Part shown: piece by piece, positions 52,013 through 61,700 of the stretch
Numbering within the stretch: position 1 is the stretch's first letter
Layout: every line of letters begins with the position of its first letter
DNA from: JAWKWH01 sp963669455
GTDB lineage: Bacteria > Pseudomonadota > Alphaproteobacteria > Rhizobiales > Rhizobiaceae
Reading direction: 5' to 3'
NCBI GenBank assembly: GCA_963669455.1
Contig: OY770026.1
Span: 3,853,026 to 3,917,025 of the forward strand
Length of the DNA: 64,000 nt
Notes under the pieces: model-generated
Told to the model about the DNA's origin: nothing
Databases searched by the model: none
Seen by the model: only the letters and a program-made list of their open reading frames with translations
Position numbers and translations under genes: made by a program

Positions 52013-52921
52013 TCAGGAACCGGCTCCAAGTAACTCTCCCGCCGAACCGATAATTCTGCTGTCTGCACCTCCCAACACTTGTGCTTTTTTATACTCATAG
52101 GGGAGCGACTTCAAAATATGGCGAATGACCTCAATTCTCGCACGACGCTTGTCGTTTGAACGGACGATGTTCCAAGGGGAATGCGGACGGTCGGTTGCAG
52201 CAATCATTTCATCCCGTCTAGCTGTGTAATCATCCCACCTTCTAATTCCAGCCACATCGATTGGAGAAAATTTCCAGATTTTTAGACGGCTATGACGGCG
52301 GTCATGGAAGCGCTTCAATTGCATTTCCTGGCCGATATTGAGCCAGAACTTAAAAAAGTGAATCCCTTCGCCGACGATGATTTTTTCAAACTCCGGTGTG
52401 TCAGAAAGAAAATCCTCATGTTGTTTTTCCGTACAGAACCCCATCACCGGTTCGACCCCGCCACGATTGTACCAGGAACGGTCAAATGTCACGAACTCGC
52501 CAGCCGTAGGGAAATGTTGAACGTAACGCTGGAAGTACCATTGTCCACGCTCCGTTTCGCTTGGTTTTGGCAAGGCGACATTTCGGGCGGCTCGCGGGTT
52601 CATGTACTGACGCACCGCCCCGATGGAGCCACCCTTGCCCGCTGCATCGCGGCCTTCAAAAACGACAATAACCCTTTGGCCGGTTTCCTGCAGCCATGTC
52701 TGAACTTTGACCAGCTCCTGCTGGAGTAATTCCAGCGTCGCTTCATAGTCCTTACGCCGAAGTTTAGCCTCGTAGGGATACCCACCTGACGTCATTGCCT
52801 GATCGGCAATCCAGTCGGGAAGAACCGGATCGTTTATGTTCCAACGGCGGCGCCTGCCGGAAACTGTTAGCGGGACCGGTTTCAGATCCATCAAATACCG
52901 GGGTATATTCAACTCAGCCAT
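52013..52921 (-). CDS. ppk2: Polyphosphate kinase 2
   Basis: A 302-residue PPK2 family enzyme that phosphorylates nucleoside diphosphates with polyphosphate. The Walker A motif is GRDAAGKG near residue 88, followed by the FDRSWYNRGGVEPVMGF lid/Walker B block near 150. The size and motif order fit the single-domain class I PPK2. The start at 52921 (MAELNIPRYL) has GGAGG at 9-base spacing; an ATG two codons upstream would be too close to that site. It is convergent with the glycosyltransferase gene (18 bases between stop codons). Confidence 0.94.
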   Translation of the reverse strand: MAELNIPRYLMDLKPVPLTVSGRRRRWNINDPVLPDWIADQAMTSGGYPYEAKLRRKDYEATLELLQQELVKVQTWLQETGQRVIVVFEGRDAAGKGGSIGAVRQYMNPRAARNVALPKPSETERGQWYFQRYVQHFPTAGEFVTFDRSWYNRGGVEPVMGFCTEKQHEDFLSDTPEFEKIIVGEGIHFFKFWLNIGQEMQLKRFHDRRHSRLKIWKFSPIDVAGIRRWDDYTARRDEMIAATDRPHSPWNIVRSNDKRRARIEVIRHILKSLPYEYKKAQVLGGADSRIIGSAGELLGAGS

Positions 52922-52961
52922 TTGCATCCGCCTCCGATAAAGATCGAACCGTAGTCTAGGT

Positions 52962-53035
52962 CCTGCCAGCAAACTGGTTTTGGGTTTGGCGCATGAAGAA
53001 CCAATCCCCGATCATACATCGAGTTTGCAGGCAGG
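52962..53035. repeat. Inverted repeat between ppk2 and gcrA
   Basis: CCTGCCAGCAAACT (52962-52975) pairs with AGTTTGCAGGCAGG (53022-53035), 13 of 14 positions, around a 46-base loop. A related word, GGTCCTGCCCACAAACTGG, occurs at 46448-46466 by the palindromic element, so this may be another member of the same intergenic repeat family. Confidence 0.6.
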
Positions 53036-53098
53036 CCTGTGGCCACACTCAGTGTTAAACGATGAATGGCTGTGCGCGATGAATATGCGGCTTGGCAT

Positions 53099-53608
53099 CT
53101 ATCGGCGGCGGCGCTCGGCCGGCGGCTGAAAGGCCAGACTTGCGTGATAGGTGCAATAGGGTCCGGATTCCCCGGATTCATTGCCACAAAAGTGAAACTC
53201 TTCACTCAGAGGATCACCGATAGGCCATTTACAAGTATTCTCGCTCAATTCGATGAGCGATAGTTTTTTCGATATGGGTACGACGACATCGGCAGCAGGC
53301 TTTAAAACCGGATCGGCAACGGCATCGGCGACGAATTGCTGCTGCAATGCGTTTGCGCCCACCACCGTCGTGACAGTACGCCCCGAAGGCCCGCTACCCC
53401 GCCTGCCCGCCGGGGCGCTTCTGGTCGCCTTTTTTTGACGTGTCTGTGGCGATGACGCACGCCCTCTACTCGACAATTTCAGCCTGTGGACTTTGCCGAT
53501 AACAGCATTTCTGCTGACGCCACCCAATTGTGCGGCGATCTGACTGGCACTTAGTCCTTCAGCCCATAGATTTTTGAGCATTTCAACCCGTTCGTCGGTC
53601 CAGCTCAT
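53099..53608 (-). CDS. gcrA: GcrA family cell cycle regulator
   Basis: A 169-residue protein with the GcrA N-terminal HTH that reads methylated GANTC promoters with sigma-70 (MSWTDERVEMLKNLWAEGLS, then ASQIAAQLGGVSRNAVIGKV). The middle is Arg/Lys-rich and low complexity, and the C-terminal block (SLIELSENTCKWPIGDPLSE, then EFHFCGNE) is the conserved zinc-binding-type tail. The start at 53608 fits the family. GcrA acts with CtrA and CcrM in alphaproteobacterial cell-cycle control; neither partner is in the window. Confidence 0.95.
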   Translation of the reverse strand: MSWTDERVEMLKNLWAEGLSASQIAAQLGGVSRNAVIGKVHRLKLSSRGRASSPQTRQKKATRSAPAGRRGSGPSGRTVTTVVGANALQQQFVADAVADPVLKPAADVVVPISKKLSLIELSENTCKWPIGDPLSEEFHFCGNESGESGPYCTYHASLAFQPPAERRRR

Positions 53609-54209
53609 ACCGCTTGCTCCTGATGCTGCAATCATTTCCGGAATCCATAAGCGGTCCCGAAAACACCGGGACTGCACCAAACGATATCCAGTGATTGGTT
53701 TCGCCGCACAAATAGCTTTGTCTGAGCGGCAAGCTACAATGTTGGCTGACTCACTGACAAGAGTCAGAAACAAGCATCGAATCTTCTTTTGATAGTTTTC
53801 CCCAACTTGCCTGCCGGCATCGGCTGGTTTCTCGCAAACTCAATCTGCTTTCGACAATCGTTGACAACCGGGCTGAAACCCTCAATATGTGTTAAAGCCG
53901 CCGGAATTGGCGGTTTTTGTTTTTCGCCCTTTGGTTTCGAACGACGCAAAAAGCATGGCATTTTGAGGCCTGTAGTCATTCGCTATCAGGCACTATATGG
54001 TATGAATTGGAGCGCGGCATGAGCCCGAACCATTCGATTTCGATAGCGGGATATGATGACGCGCCGGTAGGTTTTTGGCATTTTTGGTGCCTAACCCGGT
54101 TCGTTTCACTTTTTTGTGGCAACGTGCGACGAATTTAGTCTTTGTCCACCCGTTTCGGCCAAGCCCGAAATCCGATCCCCGTGCGAAACCAAGAAATGAA
54201 GAACCTGCC
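53609..54209. other. 600-bp region between gcrA and argD
   Basis: No open frame is convincing. The notable item is a plus-strand terminator at 53894-53925 with no annotated gene before it, as expected if a small RNA lies between 53610 and 53894. A hairpin-like word (GGCATTTTTGGTGCC) lies near 54077. The argD promoter must be in the right half. Confidence 0.6.
53894..53925 (+). terminator. Orphan Rho-independent terminator
   Basis: AAAGCCGCC (53894-53902) pairs with GGCGGTTTT (53909-53917, one G-T pair) around a 6-base loop, followed by TGTTTTT. It points rightward and has no gene on that strand before it for more than 1.8 kb (the nearest is the glycosyltransferase ending at 51994), so it may end a small RNA. 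Confidence 0.7.
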
Positions 54210-55391
54210 ATGGATAGCTCAGCTCTCTTTCAAACCTTTTCTCGTGCTCCCGTGGAGTTTGAACGCGGCGAAGGTTGCTGGTTGTACACGCCTGACGGAG
54301 AAAAATATCTCGATTTTGCTTCCGGTATAGCGGTCAACAGCCTAGGCCACGCCCATCCGCATCTTGTCGAGACTTTGCAGGAACAGGCCACAAAATTGTG
54401 GCACGTATCCAACCTTTATCATATTCCAGGCCAAGAACACCTGGCCAAACGGCTTGTTGAAAACACATTTGCCGACAAGGTCTTTTTCACCAATTCGGGA
54501 GCGGAAGCGCTGGAATGCACAATCAAGACCGCCAGGCATTACCACTATGCCAATGCACAGCCGGAGCGGTATCGGATCATAACGTTTGAAGGCGCTTTCC
54601 ACGGGCGGACGCTCGCGACACTTGCCGCTGCCGGACAGGAAAAATATCTTGAAGGGTTCGGACCAAGAGTGGACGGGTTCGACCAGGTGCCATTTGGAGA
54701 TCTTGAAGCCGTCAAGGCCGCTATCACCGCAGAAACCGCTGCCATTCTGGTGGAGCCGATACAAGGCGAAGGCGGTATTCGTGAAGCGCCATCCGGGTTC
54801 TTGAAGGGTTTGCGTGAAATCTGTGACGATAACGGGTTACTGCTTGCCCTTGATGAGGTGCAAAGCGGCGTTGCTCGGACAGGAAAACTATTTGCCTATG
54901 AGTGGGAGGGGATCGAGCCCGACATTCTGGCAGCTGCTAAAGGCATCGGCGGCGGGTTTCCGTTTGGTGCCTGTCTTGCAACAAATCAAGCAGCGGAAAG
55001 CATGACGCCTGGAACACATGGAACAACCTATGGCGGGAACATGCTGGCCATGGCCGCCGGAAACGCTGTTTTGGATGTCGTCCTTGAAGAAGGCTTCATC
55101 GATGATGTGCAAAAAAAGGCCCTTCACCTAAAGCAGAAACTGGCCTCGATTGTCGACAGGTTTCCTTCCGTATTTGAAGATGTGCGCGGCAAGGGCCTTT
55201 TGTTGGGATTGAAATGTAAACTGCCAAATACCGACGTCACAGCCGCACTACGCGAGGAGCATCTTCTTGTTGTTCCGGCTGGAGACAATGTCATCCGCAT
55301 TATTCCACCACTTGTCGCAACCGAAGACGATATCTCGACGGCTGTTTCTACAATCGAACAGGCAGCATACAGACTTTCGAAAAGAAGATAG
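54210..55391 (+). CDS. argD: Acetylornithine aminotransferase
   Basis: A 393-residue class III PLP aminotransferase that makes N-acetylornithine in arginine synthesis, and possibly also acts on N-succinyldiaminopimelate. The PLP-binding Lys is in ILAAAKGIGGGFPFGA near residue 250, and ALDEVQSGVARTGKLFAYE is near residue 220. FFTNSGAEALECTIKTAR near residue 95 holds the phosphate-binding Ser-Gly-Ala. The start at 54210 (MDSSALFQTF) matches the family. argF follows 32 bases later. Confidence 0.96.
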   Translation: MDSSALFQTFSRAPVEFERGEGCWLYTPDGEKYLDFASGIAVNSLGHAHPHLVETLQEQATKLWHVSNLYHIPGQEHLAKRLVENTFADKVFFTNSGAEALECTIKTARHYHYANAQPERYRIITFEGAFHGRTLATLAAAGQEKYLEGFGPRVDGFDQVPFGDLEAVKAAITAETAAILVEPIQGEGGIREAPSGFLKGLREICDDNGLLLALDEVQSGVARTGKLFAYEWEGIEPDILAAAKGIGGGFPFGACLATNQAAESMTPGTHGTTYGGNMLAMAAGNAVLDVVLEEGFIDDVQKKALHLKQKLASIVDRFPSVFEDVRGKGLLLGLKCKLPNTDVTAALREEHLLVVPAGDNVIRIIPPLVATEDDISTAVSTIEQAAYRLSKRR

Positions 55392-55423
55392 GCTTCAAAC
55401 CTTTCCATCATTGAGTTCAAACC

Positions 55424-56329
55424 ATGAGCAATCCGCGACATTTTATTGATCTGGCCGAAATGTCGGCCACCAAGCTTCGCAACATTATCGACAGCGCGAA
55501 GACACTGAAATCAGGGGAACCCGACAAGCCGCTGACCGACAAATATCTGGCAATGATCTTCGACAAACCATCTACGCGCACCCGGGTCTCATTTGATGTC
55601 GGCATGCGGCAGCTTGGTGGCGAGACGATCATGCTGACGGGCAGTGAAATGCAGCTCGGCCGCGATGAAACAATTGCAGACACCGCGAAAGTATTGTCGC
55701 GCTATGTCGATGCGATCATGATCCGCACGACAGATCACGACCGGCTGTTGGAGCTACAAGAAAGCGCGACGGTTCCCGTCATCAACGGGCTGACCGATGA
55801 TACCCATCCCTGCCAGATCATGGCTGATATTCTGACCTATGAGGAGTATCGCGGTGATGTCCGGGGCAAGGTGTTTGCCTGGACTGGAGATGGAAACAAT
55901 GTGCTTCATTCATTCATCGAAGCAGCGGTCCGATTTGGATTTCACCTCAAATATGCGGTTCCGGCGGGAAGCGAACCCGAAGAGCGGTTTCTCAACTGGT
56001 CGAAAGCCAATGGCGGGCTCGTGGAAAGGGCAGCTACCGCGCAAGAGGCTGTGTCTGGCGCTGATTGCGTTGTCACCGACACCTGGGTTTCCATGGGACA
56101 GGAAGCCAAGGCCCGCGGCCATAACGTGTTTCAGCCTTTTCAGGTTAATGACGAGCTTATGGCCAAAGCAAAACCCGACGCGCTATTCATGCACTGCCTG
56201 CCTGCCCATCGTGGCGAGGAGGTGACCGACAGCGTCATTGATGGCCCACAATCGGTGGTGCTCGATGAAGCGGAAAACCGGTTGCATGCCCAAAAGGCAA
56301 TCCTGGCCTGGTGCATGACAGGCCATTGA
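55424..56329 (+). CDS. argF: Ornithine carbamoyltransferase
   Basis: A 301-residue trimeric enzyme converting ornithine and carbamoyl phosphate to citrulline. The carbamoyl-phosphate motif STRT is at residues 50-53, the HPCQ motif is in DDTHPCQIMADI near residue 127, and the ornithine-binding DTWVSMGQE and HCLPAHRGEEV motifs are near 220 and 264. The spacing to argD and hslO (10 bases) suggests one transcript. Confidence 0.97.
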   Translation: MSNPRHFIDLAEMSATKLRNIIDSAKTLKSGEPDKPLTDKYLAMIFDKPSTRTRVSFDVGMRQLGGETIMLTGSEMQLGRDETIADTAKVLSRYVDAIMIRTTDHDRLLELQESATVPVINGLTDDTHPCQIMADILTYEEYRGDVRGKVFAWTGDGNNVLHSFIEAAVRFGFHLKYAVPAGSEPEERFLNWSKANGGLVERAATAQEAVSGADCVVTDTWVSMGQEAKARGHNVFQPFQVNDELMAKAKPDALFMHCLPAHRGEEVTDSVIDGPQSVVLDEAENRLHAQKAILAWCMTGH

Positions 56330-56339
56330 TGCAAAGCCG

Positions 56340-57323
56340 ATGACAGACAAAACACTTGGCGACATGGACCATGCCGGGGACGATCACGTCATTCCGTTTC
56401 AGATAGAAGGTCTCGATGTGCGTGGCCGGGCGGTTCAACTTGGCCCGATGTTGGACAGGATAATCAGCCGGCATAAATATCCCGACGCCGTTTCCTATCT
56501 GCTTGCAGAAGCCATCACCCTGACTGTTTTGCTGGGCACATCGCTCAAATTCGACGGCCGGTTTATCCTTCAAGCTCAAACGGATGGTCCCGTCAGTCTC
56601 ATCGTGGCGGATTTCTCCTCACCGAATGCGGTGCGCGCTTATTCGCGCTATGACGAAACCCAAATTGAGGAGGCTGCCAAAGCGGGTGTGTGTTCGGCCA
56701 CGGACCTGATGGGGTCCGGTATTCTTGCCCTGACAATCGATCAGGGTCACCAAATGCAGCGTTATCAAGGTGTGGTAGAACTAGATGGAACCAGCCTCGA
56801 AGATGCAGCGCGAAGCTATTTTCGCCAGTCTGAGCAAATCCCCTCGGAAGTCCGTCTTGGTGTCGCAAAACTGGTTCACCCCGAAGCCAGTGGTTCAACT
56901 GAGCAATGGCGCGCGGGAGGTTTGATATCACAGTTTCTGCCAGAAGCGCCTGAGCGGATGAGGCAGATTGATCTGCCGAGCGGAAATGACGAGTTTGATG
57001 CGCTTTCAATGCCTGACCAGGACGATTCATGGACTGAGCTGGTCGCCTTGATGGATACCATCGAACCGTCGGAACTGCTGGACCCCACGGTCAGTAGCGA
57101 ACGGTTGCTCTACCGCCTGTTTCACGAACGCGGTGTCCGGGTTTTCGAAGGCACATCGGTTGAAGATAGTTGTTCTTGCTCACGCGACCGGATCGCTGAA
57201 ATCATCTCCGGTTTTTCCGAAGGCGAAATCGACGATTGCATTGAGGATGGCCAAATTCTGGTCAATTGCGAATTCTGCTCATCGGCCTACAAATTTGACC
57301 CGGCACTGTTCAAACAGTCCTGA
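56340..57323 (+). CDS. hslO: Hsp33 redox-regulated chaperone
   Basis: A 327-residue Hsp33 holdase activated by oxidative unfolding. The zinc-binding C terminus is present with CSCS near residue 278 and CEFC near 312, the four conserved cysteines of the redox switch. The N-terminal domain begins with the DDHVIPFQIEGLDVRGRAVQLG block typical of the alphaproteobacterial form. It follows argF by 10 bases. Confidence 0.96.
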   Translation: MTDKTLGDMDHAGDDHVIPFQIEGLDVRGRAVQLGPMLDRIISRHKYPDAVSYLLAEAITLTVLLGTSLKFDGRFILQAQTDGPVSLIVADFSSPNAVRAYSRYDETQIEEAAKAGVCSATDLMGSGILALTIDQGHQMQRYQGVVELDGTSLEDAARSYFRQSEQIPSEVRLGVAKLVHPEASGSTEQWRAGGLISQFLPEAPERMRQIDLPSGNDEFDALSMPDQDDSWTELVALMDTIEPSELLDPTVSSERLLYRLFHERGVRVFEGTSVEDSCSCSRDRIAEIISGFSEGEIDDCIEDGQILVNCEFCSSAYKFDPALFKQS

Positions 57324-57425
57324 AACAGCAAGAAATCCGTATTCCGCCGCCTTCTCATTGCAAAACTGTAACTTGTTTTGAAGAACTGATGCTATATTTC
57401 TGATCGAACCGCATAGGATCGGAGA

Positions 57426-58751
57426 ATGCTGAAAAAGCTCGAATCCGAGTTACAGGTAAAGACTGACCGGGAACCGGCCCACTCGGGATCGGTTGGTTTC
57501 TTGCGCGCTGTTGCACAGATTATCATCATGATCGCGGTGCTTGCGGGGTCGGTCTATGCAATGAACTGGATGGTGTCCACGACACCGGAAAGATCGAAAC
57601 GCCCACCCTTTAGTTCCGTCTATGCCATCGCAGCCGAGACCGTCAGCCTAAAAGATCATCGCCCAACCATCCGGGTGTTCGGTCAGGCAACAGCAGCGCG
57701 TTCCGTTGACTTGAAGGCGCTTGTTGGAGGCGAAATCGTTTCGGTTAATACCGCGGTTCGTGCTGGTGCACGTCTTTCCGAAGGTGAAAAACTTCTCGAA
57801 ATCGACCGGTTTGACTATGAAATCGCGCTTGCCGAAGCCAACACCAATCTTGCGCAAACCCAGGCTACCATCGCCGAGATCGACGCCCGGCTAGCTAGCG
57901 AAAGTGACCAGCTGGGTATTGCTCGCGAGCAACTGGTGCTGGCGCAGAAAGACCTGGAACGAGCCAAGTCGCTCGAACAATCTGGATCGGTGACCGCCAA
58001 ATCCGTTGAGGATCGCATGCTGATCACTATTCAGCGGCGTCAAGCGGTCAATCAGCGTGAAAACAATATCCTGATCGCCAAAGCCCAGAAAACGCAGCAA
58101 GTGACCGCCCTGGAAAGACTGGATTGGAAGATCAAGCAAGCCGAGCGGAAGCTTGATGATACCGTGCTGCGCGCACCATTCGATAGTATCGTACGATCGA
58201 CCTCAGCGGAAATCGGAAAGACCGTAAATACAAACGAAACCCTGTTCTCGATCTATAGCGCCGACAGCCTTGAAGCTCGGTTTACGGTTACCGACGCCCA
58301 ATATGGCCGGATAGCGGCTGATGCCGACCCGCTGATTGGCCGACCCATTTCAGCTATCTGGACAATCGGCGGTGCCGACAGGGAGTTTTCCGGCGAAATT
58401 GTCCGCGTTGGCTCCGATATTGTTTCCGATCGGGGTGGTGTGGAAATCTTTGCCAGCCTGGACATGCCTGCGACGGGGTTGTCCATGCGGCCGGGGGCTT
58501 TTTTGGAAATCTCTGTCACCGATCGACTGTACCCAAAATCGGTATTGCTTCCCGAAAGCGCCATCTATGGGTCTGACACGGTCTATGTCGTGGTTGACGG
58601 CAAGCTAGAGCCGCGCAGTGTTAGAATTTTGGCCTATGACGGCCAGAATGTTGTTGTTGATGGCGATTTGAAAGACGGTAACATGGTCATGACGACAAGA
58701 CTGTCGGACGTCGGACCTGGCCTTGCCGTCGCCATCAATGCCGGCGGTTAG
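57426..58751 (+). CDS. RND efflux periplasmic adaptor subunit
   Basis: A 441-residue membrane fusion protein. After a cytoplasmic stretch one membrane helix lies at about residues 26-46, followed by the barrel-sandwich and hairpin domains: RSVDLKALVGGEIVSVNTAV near residue 90, a long coiled coil (about 140-235) and TVLRAPFDSIVRSTSAEIGK near 245. Family members link the RND pump to an outer-membrane channel. The permease starts 4 bases after its stop codon, so the two are co-transcribed. No outer-membrane channel gene is adjacent. Confidence 0.95.
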   Translation: MLKKLESELQVKTDREPAHSGSVGFLRAVAQIIIMIAVLAGSVYAMNWMVSTTPERSKRPPFSSVYAIAAETVSLKDHRPTIRVFGQATAARSVDLKALVGGEIVSVNTAVRAGARLSEGEKLLEIDRFDYEIALAEANTNLAQTQATIAEIDARLASESDQLGIAREQLVLAQKDLERAKSLEQSGSVTAKSVEDRMLITIQRRQAVNQRENNILIAKAQKTQQVTALERLDWKIKQAERKLDDTVLRAPFDSIVRSTSAEIGKTVNTNETLFSIYSADSLEARFTVTDAQYGRIAADADPLIGRPISAIWTIGGADREFSGEIVRVGSDIVSDRGGVEIFASLDMPATGLSMRPGAFLEISVTDRLYPKSVLLPESAIYGSDTVYVVVDGKLEPRSVRILAYDGQNVVVDGDLKDGNMVMTTRLSDVGPGLAVAINAGG

Positions 58752-58755
58752 TGCG

Positions 58756-61700
58756 ATGCGCTCAATTGGCTCGGCCACAGGACTGGTTCAAAGCTTCGTC
58801 CGGCATCCCAATGCGGCAAACCTGCTCATGGCGATGCTGTTGCTTTTTGGCGCATTTGCGCTGGCGCGCATCAACACGCAGTTTTTTCCAACCGTGGAAC
58901 GCCCAAACGTCACAATCTCGATCGCATGGTCAGGTGCCAGCGCCGAGGATGTCGAGACAAATGTTCTCGCAATTGTGGAACCCGAAGTCAGGTTCATCAA
59001 CGAAGTTGATGAGATTATCTCCTATGCGCGCGAAGGGTCGGGCCTTGTCGTTTTGGAGTTCGCTGAAGGAACCGACATGCAAAAGGCGGTTTCTGACGTT
59101 GAAACCGCGGTAAAGGCGATTGGCAACCTGCCGGAAGACGCCGATTCACCTGTCGTGTCACGCTCGCAATGGTTCGACAGAGTTGCCAAGATTTCTATCA
59201 GCGGCGACATACCGGAAGGTTCGTTGCGAACATGGGCCAAGAGGATGCGTGACGATCTGGTCGACCGTGGAATCGACCGGATTGAATTTACCGGACTGCG
59301 CGACCGCGAACTTCAAGTGGATGTTCCTGAGCGGGAACTCCGCCGCCTCGGTATGGTCGTAACCGATATCTCGCGAACCATTTCGGCCAACAGCCTTGAT
59401 CTTCCATCAGGCAACATAGAGGGTGGAACTGATCGTCAGGTCCGGGCTCTGTCCGATGTTGAAACACCGGCTGCGTTACGTTCAATCGAAGTAAAATCCT
59501 TTCCAACCGGTGAAAAGGTCAAGCTTGGCGATATCGCATCCGTCGATGCAGGTTTTGACGATGATGCGGTACAGGGGTTTTCAAACGGAAACCGCGCAAT
59601 CGAACTACATATCCAGCGCGCTGCCACAGCTGACACACTAGCGACCTCACGCATCTTGAAGGACTATGTGGACGAGATCCGCCCTCTCCTGCCGGACAGC
59701 CTTGAATTGCAGATGTATGAAGTGCGGGCTGACAGGCTTGCAGAACGAATTCTTCTACTCGTCAAAAATGGCCTTGGCGGGCTCGTATTGGTTGTTGGCG
59801 TGTTGTTCCTTTTTTTGAATGCCCGGATTGCTTTGTGGGTTGCTGCAGGCATTCCGGTCGCGATCATGGCCACTATCGGCCTGATGTATCTGTCAGGCCA
59901 GACGATCAACATGATCTCGCTGTTCGGCCTGATCATGATGATGGGGATTATCGTTGACGATGCAATTGTGGTTGGCGAGCAAACGGATACCCGGCTGAGA
60001 TCGGGCGATAACCCGGTTACCGCGGCGGAAAATGGCGCCGGAATGATGCTGGTTCCAGTGCTTGCAGCCATGACGACGACGATTGCGGCATTTGCGCCGA
60101 TCATGCTCATCACCGGTGTTATCGGCCAGATCATGCTCGTCCTGCCGTTGGTTGTGATTGCCGTCATCATTGCCAGCCTGATTGAGTGTTTTTTGATCCT
60201 TCCGGGACACCTGGCTCATTCCCTCGCCAACAGGCGCAAACAGGGCCGGTGGTCATTTACCCGGCAATTGGTGATTGCGCTGCTAGTCGCAGCATTCATC
60301 ACGGGAATACTCAACCGGCTTGGACCCGATGGTTTGCCTGAACCACTTAACGGCGCCTATGCCGTTCTTTCCGCCTGGCAAGACGGATATCCCGTGTGGC
60401 TGTTTTCTACGATTGTCGCGGTACTGTCGCTGGGCATTGCCTTTCTCGTTGAGGGATTGATCAGCATATTGCGCGGCAAAAATGCGCCGATGCGCACAGA
60501 AGACCCGGAGGAAAGTGGTATTACAGAAGCCGACGAAGGCCGTTTCCGGCATGCGTTCGACCGAGGATTTGCTGCGTTTCGCGACGGGCCGTTTCGCCGG
60601 ATGGTCCAACTGTCATTCAATTGGCGCTATGTCACCATAGCCATTGCCGTTGGCCTTGTGATTGTTGTCGCGGCCGGCTTGATAAGATCCAATCGGGTGG
60701 AATTTGTGTTCTTTCCTTCACCGGAAGCGGAAAATATTCGTGGCTATCTGACGCTGAACGCTGGCACGCCTCAGGAAGACGCTTTCTCCGCCATTGCCAT
60801 GCTCGAAAAGGCGTTGCGCCAGGCGGAAAAAGACGCTGGCAATGGGGAAGAATTGGTGCGGGCGGTGTTCGTAAAATACGGCCAATCTGGACGCAACCGT
60901 GGTGACAATCTGGCGGAGCTACGCGTCGAACTGACATCATCTGAAATCCGTACCGTCAGAACGCCTGATATTGTCCGGGCTTGGCGTCAAGCAGTGCCAA
61001 AATTGCCTGGTGTGCGGCGCTTTTCGATTGTCGAAGTTCGCGGGGGACCACCAGGACGCGACATTGAAATCCAGTTGCAGGGTGCGGCGGCGGCCACGCT
61101 CAAGAAAGCTGCCGTCGAGGTGAGTGATCTGCTCTCCGGCATCTCCGGCGTGTCAGGCGTCCGTGATGATCTGCCCTATGGCAAGCCGGAATTGCGCATG
61201 GAACTTTCACCGCGCGGGGCCGCACTCGGCTTTTCCATCGAAGAAGTCGGACGCCAGGTCAGAAACGCGTTTGAGGGTGCCATTCCACGGCGCTTCGCTG
61301 TCGAAGACGATGAAATCACCATACGAATTACTCAAAAAATGCGCAGTGAAGGGACATCCGCACTGCGCAATTTCGAGTTGCGCAGTACACGTGGCGACTT
61401 CGTGCCTCTTGCGGAAGTTGTCCATCTTTCTGAAGCTCAAGGTTTTGCCGCCATTCAGCGGCGCGACGGCAAATCAACGCTGGCGGTGTCGGGCGATATC
61501 GACAATACCGCCAACACCACCGATGGCGTGATCGAAGAGCTGCGTGACGGCGGTGGACTGGACAGAATCGCTGTCAAGCACGGAATCACCTACAAATATG
61601 GCGGCCGGGCCGAGGAACAAAGAAACGCATTTGCCGACCTGGGGATCGGAACTGCTGCTGCGCTCAGTGTGATCTATCTCATCTTGGCCTGGGTGTTTGG

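Noticed and set aside
53789..54022. A 77-codon plus-strand open frame between gcrA and argD
   Set aside because: It crosses the terminator at 53894 and has no recognisable domain; a small RNA fits the site better.
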